Positions 59,218 to 64,000 of a DNA stretch of 64,000 nucleotides are shown piece by piece (position 1 is the first letter of the stretch; each line of letters begins with the position of its first letter). Position numbers and translations under genes: made by a program. The notes beneath the pieces are model-generated. The model did not search any database and was not told the DNA's origin. It saw only the letters and a list, made by a program, of their open reading frames with translations. The stretch is from Oopsacas minuta. Lineage: Eukaryota > Porifera > Hexactinellida > Lyssacinosida > Leucopsacidae. Location of the stretch: assembly GCA_024704765.1 (NCBI GenBank), contig JAKMXF010000313.1, positions 150,675 to 214,674 of the forward strand. The letters are read 5' to 3'.

Positions 59218-59863
59218 CATATTTTAAAAAACATATTTCAATGCATTTTTCGAATTCTCCATAGTTCAATTAGTACGAAAATATCATTGGCAGCATTAGA
59301 AGCAGTTAGGAATCCTAACTACGCACAACTTTGTTATGTGTTTCTAATAATAGAAATATATATTTTCAAACCTCAAATTCCTATGCCCTAATGTATGTAA
59401 TCATATTTGATGTAAATACTAAATATAAGAGTGAAAAACATCTTCTGATAATAAATCTATATTGTAACAACAATTTAATCATTGATAGGTTAGTCTAGAT
59501 ATTCATTTGTACTTTTTTCCGGGTGTCTAGTTTGGCCCTCCCAAAGTTATAATTTGGAATTTTTTCTCATTGATTGAAGTGTAGCATCTCTTGTTTGACA
59601 AAATTTGACAAAACGTTATTAATATATAAGTAATGTTACTATATTTAGTCAACTATTTAATCACTTTCCAGGCTTGCCAAAAGCTGCCCAAAAATTTATC
59701 ACGTCATTCATTGTCCGGACCGGACAAAAATCCGAAAAATATATTTTTCATACGTTTTAAATTTTTTCAGTAAAATTCTATATTTTGCTGGTTATTAGTT
59801 ATTCCAATACTCTACAATCATATATCATAATGTTTCTATGTTAAAGTAGCCCTTTTGCGGATC

Positions 59864-61996
59864 ATGTCTGTACTAATCACCAACAATGAGGCATATAGTT
59901 TGTATATTTCGAATGGAAGAAGTGTTACAGTCTCTGTTAGGAAACTTATTGAGAACAACCATTTATCCGAAGAAGAAACTGCTACTCTTCATTTAAAATT
60001 TAAATCACTTCTAACATCCAGAGAGGCTTACCGCAGGAAGGATCTTGAAACATGGGATAATATGATTTTCCACTCTACTCATCTAACAATATCCAATCCA
60101 AGAAAGAGAATATCGCTTGATCCTGAATTTTCTTTAGTCACTGATTCTGAAAATCGAAACTTTTCAGAACAGATTGTAACTGAATCCCGGAAGCATATTC
60201 TCGAATGTCACATGAAGACTTCCAGATCGAGACTTGGTGTTCTTTTAGAGCATGTGGACTTTTTAGGAGAGAGAGAAAAGATTGAGCCTAAACAACTACT
60301 CGCTCTAGCTTTAGAATTAGTCTCAAATAAATCCTATGACCGTGATACTTCAGACATGTGCAGAGAAATAATTGATAAGGGATCTTTTAGCGGTGTATTG
60401 AACAAAGTACAAATCTCTAAATGTGCTTATATATTGGACAGATTAGAAATTGGGGCGAGTAAATACACGAATCTGAAAAGAATTCTCAAAGGTGATGTTA
60501 AGCTTCCTTCCTATAAACTTGTCTCGCAATATCGTAGGGAAATAAGCCTAATAAATGAAATGGAAATAGTCAGAGACCCCGAAGCATTGTCAATTGGGAC
60601 TTGCGTCTCTTATCATTCCATCCTTAGTCTGACCATTCAACGCTTGCTTTCAACATTAGACCCAGTTCCTGATTCACACTACCCACTCAAAATTAAGATA
60701 TCTGATGGATTGGATGGCTCCGGTTGTCATCAAACCTATAACCAACAAAGCAACAATTCTGCATTAAGCACAAAAACTTTCATTTTGTTCGGATTCAAAG
60801 TAATATCAATTACAGACACACTTGGAAATGACGTGTTCTATAACAGCTCACCCAACTCTCCGTTCTGCTTTAGGCCAGTAGCACTGATAGCTCTGAAAGA
60901 AGATTATTCTAGTGTAAAGCTTATCATGAATACAATAGTCAATCCTCAAACAGACCATATCATACAGGATGGGTTATCTCTTATTGGAGGCCATGCACAG
61001 GTCGAGATAGTCCGTTCCCTTTTTGATACCAAGATGGCAGGATTGCTGGATGGAGCTGGTGGGGCTTCTTGTCATCTGTGTACTGCAACGGATAGCCAAA
61101 TTAAAAGTTTAGAATGGGCCCATTCTGGTTTCCCTATTAACAGACTAATTAGCGACGCTCGGCAACTTTTTGAAGAGGTTGATGAAGAAGATTACTTGAA
61201 ACTCCCATCAAATCAACGTGTTGGTATTACGCATCAACCAACTTCTAACATCGATATTATAGCTGCATCTCCTTTGCATGCTTACCTTTGTGTATTCAGG
61301 TGGTTCATGCTGTTGATATACCATCTTGATGCAGGACACAAGGTATGGGCGCCATCAAACTCGAAAGTAAATTTTTCCATGAAACGGGTTCGAGTTATAC
61401 TCCAGGAAAGATGTAATTTCAGTGTCGATATCCCTTCAAGCCAGGGCGGCACTTCAACCACTGGTAACATTGCGCGAGACTGCTTTTTAAATAAGAGAGA
61501 CTTTTTGACGTGGGCCACTTCTTCCATTAATCCTTCAGATAAAATATCATTAGAGAAGATCCAGACAAATCTATCTGTTTTGTTAAGACTCCTCAACAGT
61601 GGTGACTTGATTAACTGTGACAAAATGCAAGAATTGTGCAAAGAAACGTACGAATTTATTCTAATTGAGTACCCATGGGCAAGCATCACTCCATCTTTGC
61701 ACAAGTTACTTGCCCATTCGTTTCAGTTAATAGGTGCTTATAATAATGGTAAGGGATTACAGAATCTCTCTGAGGAATGTTTAGAATCCTGCAATAAATT
61801 TGTAAGGCGGTATCGGGAGAATCTTGCAAGAAAAACTTCTTTCACTGATAATGTTAGAGATATTTTAGTCAGGTTGTTATGTTGTAGTGACCCCATCTTA
61901 GTACAGAATCGTTTGATGCACGCAAAGAAGAAAAGAGACGTTGCAAATAGCCTCCAAGAGATATTATATAATAGTATACTATCAGATGATTTATGA
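59864..61996 (+). CDS. Transib-family transposase with RAG1-type catalytic core
   Basis: A 710-residue protein from the first ATG at 59864. It aligns by eye with the RAG1 core. The first acidic motif is SDGLDGSG (280-287), matching DGMGD around RAG1 D600, so D281 is the likely catalytic residue. FDTKM (387-391) matches YDEKL at D708, giving D388. SEECLESCNK (636-645) matches SEGNESGNK at E962, giving E641. Zinc ligands are conserved: CHLC (403-406) for C727/C730 and HKLLAH (613-618) for H937/H942, with identical spacing. GNIAR (534-538) matches GNFAR. The RAG1 N-terminal RING and nonamer-binding regions are not recognisable. All core residues needed for DDE cleavage seem present, so the enzyme may be active. 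Confidence 0.92.
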   Translation: MSVLITNNEAYSLYISNGRSVTVSVRKLIENNHLSEEETATLHLKFKSLLTSREAYRRKDLETWDNMIFHSTHLTISNPRKRISLDPEFSLVTDSENRNFSEQIVTESRKHILECHMKTSRSRLGVLLEHVDFLGEREKIEPKQLLALALELVSNKSYDRDTSDMCREIIDKGSFSGVLNKVQISKCAYILDRLEIGASKYTNLKRILKGDVKLPSYKLVSQYRREISLINEMEIVRDPEALSIGTCVSYHSILSLTIQRLLSTLDPVPDSHYPLKIKISDGLDGSGCHQTYNQQSNNSALSTKTFILFGFKVISITDTLGNDVFYNSSPNSPFCFRPVALIALKEDYSSVKLIMNTIVNPQTDHIIQDGLSLIGGHAQVEIVRSLFDTKMAGLLDGAGGASCHLCTATDSQIKSLEWAHSGFPINRLISDARQLFEEVDEEDYLKLPSNQRVGITHQPTSNIDIIAASPLHAYLCVFRWFMLLIYHLDAGHKVWAPSNSKVNFSMKRVRVILQERCNFSVDIPSSQGGTSTTGNIARDCFLNKRDFLTWATSSINPSDKISLEKIQTNLSVLLRLLNSGDLINCDKMQELCKETYEFILIEYPWASITPSLHKLLAHSFQLIGAYNNGKGLQNLSEECLESCNKFVRRYRENLARKTSFTDNVRDILVRLLCCSDPILVQNRLMHAKKKRDVANSLQEILYNSILSDDL

Positions 61997-62266
61997 TAAT
62001 AAGTATATCCAATAGTCATACATAATTAAGGGTCATTAAATTGTACGTTATCAAATAGCAGAATAGAGACCATGACATGCATGTATTATCAACTTTCATA
62101 ATATCCTCACTAATGAACCACAAGTGTTAAAAATTAGAAAATGTCAGTAATTACGTCATAACTAGGTTTATAGTCGTGCTACTAAATAATCATTGGTATT
62201 TTTGAAATCTACAGTGTCGATTTAGTATATGTAAGTATAATTGTGGCGATAATACAGATTCATTTA

Positions 62267-62302
62267 CCTATTTCCCCATTATGGCCATTTTGCCACACTG
62301 TG
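62267..62302 (-). repeat. Right terminal inverted repeat (RSS-like, longer spacing)
   Basis: 36 bp read inwards on minus: CACAGTG, TGGCAAAATGGCCATA, then ATGGGGAAATAGG. The inner block is 9 bp further from the heptamer than on the left; the extra bases lie between two AATGG copies. Confidence 0.85.
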
Positions 62303-62307
62303 CGGTT
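62303..62307. repeat. Right target-site duplication of the Transib-like element
   Basis: CGGTT, identical to 59186-59190. Confidence 0.9.
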
Positions 62308-62529
62308 GAGGCCTTGATCGATCTCGACTTCTACCTGACCCTACCAGAACCACGAGATTTCTGTATCTCAACTCATTACTCAATATTCCATACACTTGTT
62401 GAGCCAGCGTGTAACAGGGGGACTGTGGGGGAGGGTGCCATCACCGCCATATTTGAACATGAACTATTCTTACTTGACTTAGAGGATTTACGTATTGTGT
62501 CGAATATGCATAGAATCGAGCATCATTAA
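62303..62529 (+). pseudogene. Unrecognised coding-like segment beside the transposon
   Basis: The frame is open from the transposon end to TAA at 62527-62529 and has protein-like composition (for example RDFCISTHYSIFHTL and EHELFLLDLEDLRI). No family was recognised. Removing the transposon joins it in frame to a few codons, then a stop in the AT-rich left flank, with no good acceptor site. An ATG at 62281 within the right terminal repeat is in frame and could start an 82-residue product. It may be a gene fragment, an exon of a gene outside the window or chance. Confidence 0.3.
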
Positions 62530-62802
62530 GCATTAACCCACCAAGTTGATTCTTATCCCCCAGTATTATTTTGAAATCTTCATCTGAGTGCTTATGCTTT
62601 TTTTCACCCAAACCTGCCAAACATTGCCAATCATATCCCTAATTCCCTGCGCTCCCTGCATACTGGATAGGACGTTTTCTAGAGAGGTTGAACCATATAA
62701 TTTCCGATCGCTCGCTATGCTTGCTCTTAATTTTGGATTAGAGAGAATATTATTTGAGAAAGGATGAATATGTGAAAATAATTGTATCCAGCTATACTCT
62801 GG

Positions 62803-63628
62803 GCCATGGTCTACTATATATACGTTTAGCTAAGCAAAGAATTGTCAAAATAATATCCAGGCCATTGATTATATTCTGATTGATCATGAAGAATTGCAGT
62901 TATCATTACAAAATCAACTGTAAATAAGTTCCCACATACGGCGGAGACATCTAGAATACTTTTGAACCTGCTTTCCAGGTTATTTTAACCACAATGACGC
63001 AATCAAAGTTCATGCCTATATACAGTAATTTCTTTTCATATTTATCAATTTTTTCAGAAATTCTCAAAGCTTAAACTAATCCTTTTATCAAAATACCTTC
63101 CACTTGTTGAATGTTAGTTTTAGTAATCTAAATATTATCTTCATTTTCATTAACACTCGTTAAATAATAATTTTAGTGATATTCGCCGTAAAAACAACAT
63201 TTAAAAGTCAATCCTAGAAATCGAAGAAATTCCATCAAAAAATGTATGTGAACACTAAATAAGTCACATTTGTTAACCATTTTTATAGGTTTATTTAATA
63301 AATCTTTCTATTGTGTTTTGTGCTAAGTTAATACGAATAATTATTCATTTCATGGGATTTGTGGGTTTGTCGATAATATTGATATTTATTAGTAAAATAA
63401 TTACCATTATTGAAGGTGAACTTTGATTGCGTCGTTGTGGTTATAATAACTAGAAAGTAGGTTCAAAAGTATCCTAGATGTCTCTCCGCCGTATGTAGAA
63501 ACCTATTTACAGTTGATTTTGTAATGATAACCGCAATCCTCCATGATCAATCAGAATACAATCAATGGCCTGGATATTATTTTGACAATTCTTTGCTTAG
63601 CTTGCCGTGTATATAGTAGGCCATGTCT
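62803..63628. mobile_element. Foldback element with about 220-bp inverted arms
   Basis: 62803-63020 and 63415-63628 are inverted copies: they share GCTAAGCAAAGAATTGTCAA, CATACGGCGGAGA and TTGATTGCGTC/GACGCAATCAA blocks in mirror order. The AT-rich 400-bp centre has no gene. Long arms suggest a Mutator-like or foldback MITE; no target duplication was found. Confidence 0.65.
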
Positions 63629-63825
63629 GGACTCATGAATTACACTGTCCAACAAAAATATTTTTTGTTTCTGTTGCCTAAGATTTTAGATTGAATTTAG
63701 ACTATATTTGCTGTGCTGAGTTCGAAAATGACATCGGCTTTGCTGGATTGGCTCTTGATTTTAGTCTACATTTATGTTTACATTGTTAGTTACCTTTTTC
63801 AAATGTACCGGTGTAACAGCCTAGA

Positions 63826-64000
63826 TTAGCCTCCCCACCCAGTTTAACCCCGGGTATAGTCTGGGCTAGCCTAGATTAACCCCCAGGTATAAACTGGGCT
63901 AGGCCAGATTAAGCCCCGGGGTTAATATAGGCTAGCCCAGAGTATACCCTTTAGCCCAGATTAACCCCCAGAAGGGGGGTTAATCTGGGCTAGCCTAAAT
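63826..64000. repeat. Cluster of GGCTAGCCTAGATTAACCCC-like units
   Basis: At least five direct and inverted variants of GGGCTAGCCTAGATTAA and AACCCCGGGTATA follow one another and continue off the window edge, so their full extent is unknown. They could fold into a strong structure. Confidence 0.6.

Larger units (their letters stand above)
59191..62302 (+). mobile_element. Intact Transib/RAG1-like DNA transposon
   Basis: A 3112-bp element. Both termini begin CACAGTGTGGCAA when read inwards. Both then carry an inner block ATGGGGAAATAGG, at positions 15-27 on the left and 24-36 on the right. Exact 5-bp CGGTT duplications flank it. One uninterrupted transposase gene fills 59864-61996; the left 670 bp and right 300 bp are non-coding. 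The first seven bases of both ends equal the consensus heptamer of V(D)J recombination signals. No second gene (RAG2-like Kelch protein) is seen, which places it with Transib rather than ProtoRAG. The intact frame, ends and duplication argue for a recent insertion. Confidence 0.93.
62530..64000. other. Right-edge non-coding stretch
   Basis: No gene is seen. Contains a long foldback element (62803-63628) and a cluster of GGCTAGCC-type repeats at the window edge (63826-64000). Confidence 0.5.

Noticed and set aside
59221-59232. A-rich run at about 23-bp spacing from the left heptamer as an RSS nonamer
   Set aside because: The match is weak and no equivalent run lies at a 12- or 23-bp spacing on the right, so it is not claimed.
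59191-62302. ProtoRAG (RAG1L plus RAG2L) assignment of the transposon
   Set aside because: No Kelch-like second gene lies between the ends and the transposase lacks the long RAG1 N-terminus, so Transib is the better label.

Overview
This window is nuclear DNA of an animal, probably an AT-rich invertebrate with a repeat-filled genome. The evidence is spliceosomal introns with GT/AG ends, AATAAA poly(A) signals, and a metazoan gene set: a Mig-10/RIAM/Lamellipodin (MRL) adaptor, a Rubicon/Pacer-type autophagy protein, a PEAK-family pseudokinase, an hnRNP U-like protein, a Y-box protein, a BORCS7-like subunit, an SLC49A4-like transporter, mevalonate kinase and a DHRS11-like dehydrogenase. The species cannot be fixed from this sequence alone.

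Layout. 1-5 kb: a membrane-anchored or secreted ComEC-type metallo-beta-lactamase-fold gene among MITEs. 5-22 kb: one 11-exon gene (plus strand, 771 codons when spliced) joining ankyrin repeats to a PEAK-like pseudokinase; its introns hold many repeats. 22-36 kb: BORCS7-like, MRL and Rubicon-like genes on plus, then a cold-shock-domain gene on minus, all intronless. 38.6-57.7 kb: a four-exon minus-strand gene with cyclic-nucleotide-binding folds. Its introns contain four complete intronless genes (hnRNP U-like, a small zinc-finger gene, SLC49A4-like, mevalonate kinase). 58.3-59.1 kb: a DHRS11-like dehydrogenase. 59.19-62.30 kb: an apparently intact Transib/RAG1-like DNA transposon. 62.3-64 kb: an unrecognised coding-like segment, a long foldback element and a terminal repeat cluster.

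The most notable element is the transposon at 59191-62302. It has a 5-bp target duplication (CGGTT) on both sides. Both ends begin with CACAGTG, the canonical V(D)J recombination-signal heptamer. A single uninterrupted 710-codon gene carries the RAG1-type D, D, E triad and the C-x2-C ... H-x4-H zinc site. Its two ends share an outer and an inner block, but the spacing between them differs by 9 bp, which recalls 12/23 RSS asymmetry. No RAG2-like reading frame lies between the ends.

Mobile and repeated DNA is otherwise mostly non-autonomous: hAT-type MITEs with 8-bp duplications, TA-flanked MITEs, a dispersed Helitron-like family, a hAT transposase remnant and several inverted repeats. Two short hairpins (26203-26253 and 38166-38233) could be small-RNA precursors. 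No tRNA, rRNA or CRISPR was recognised.
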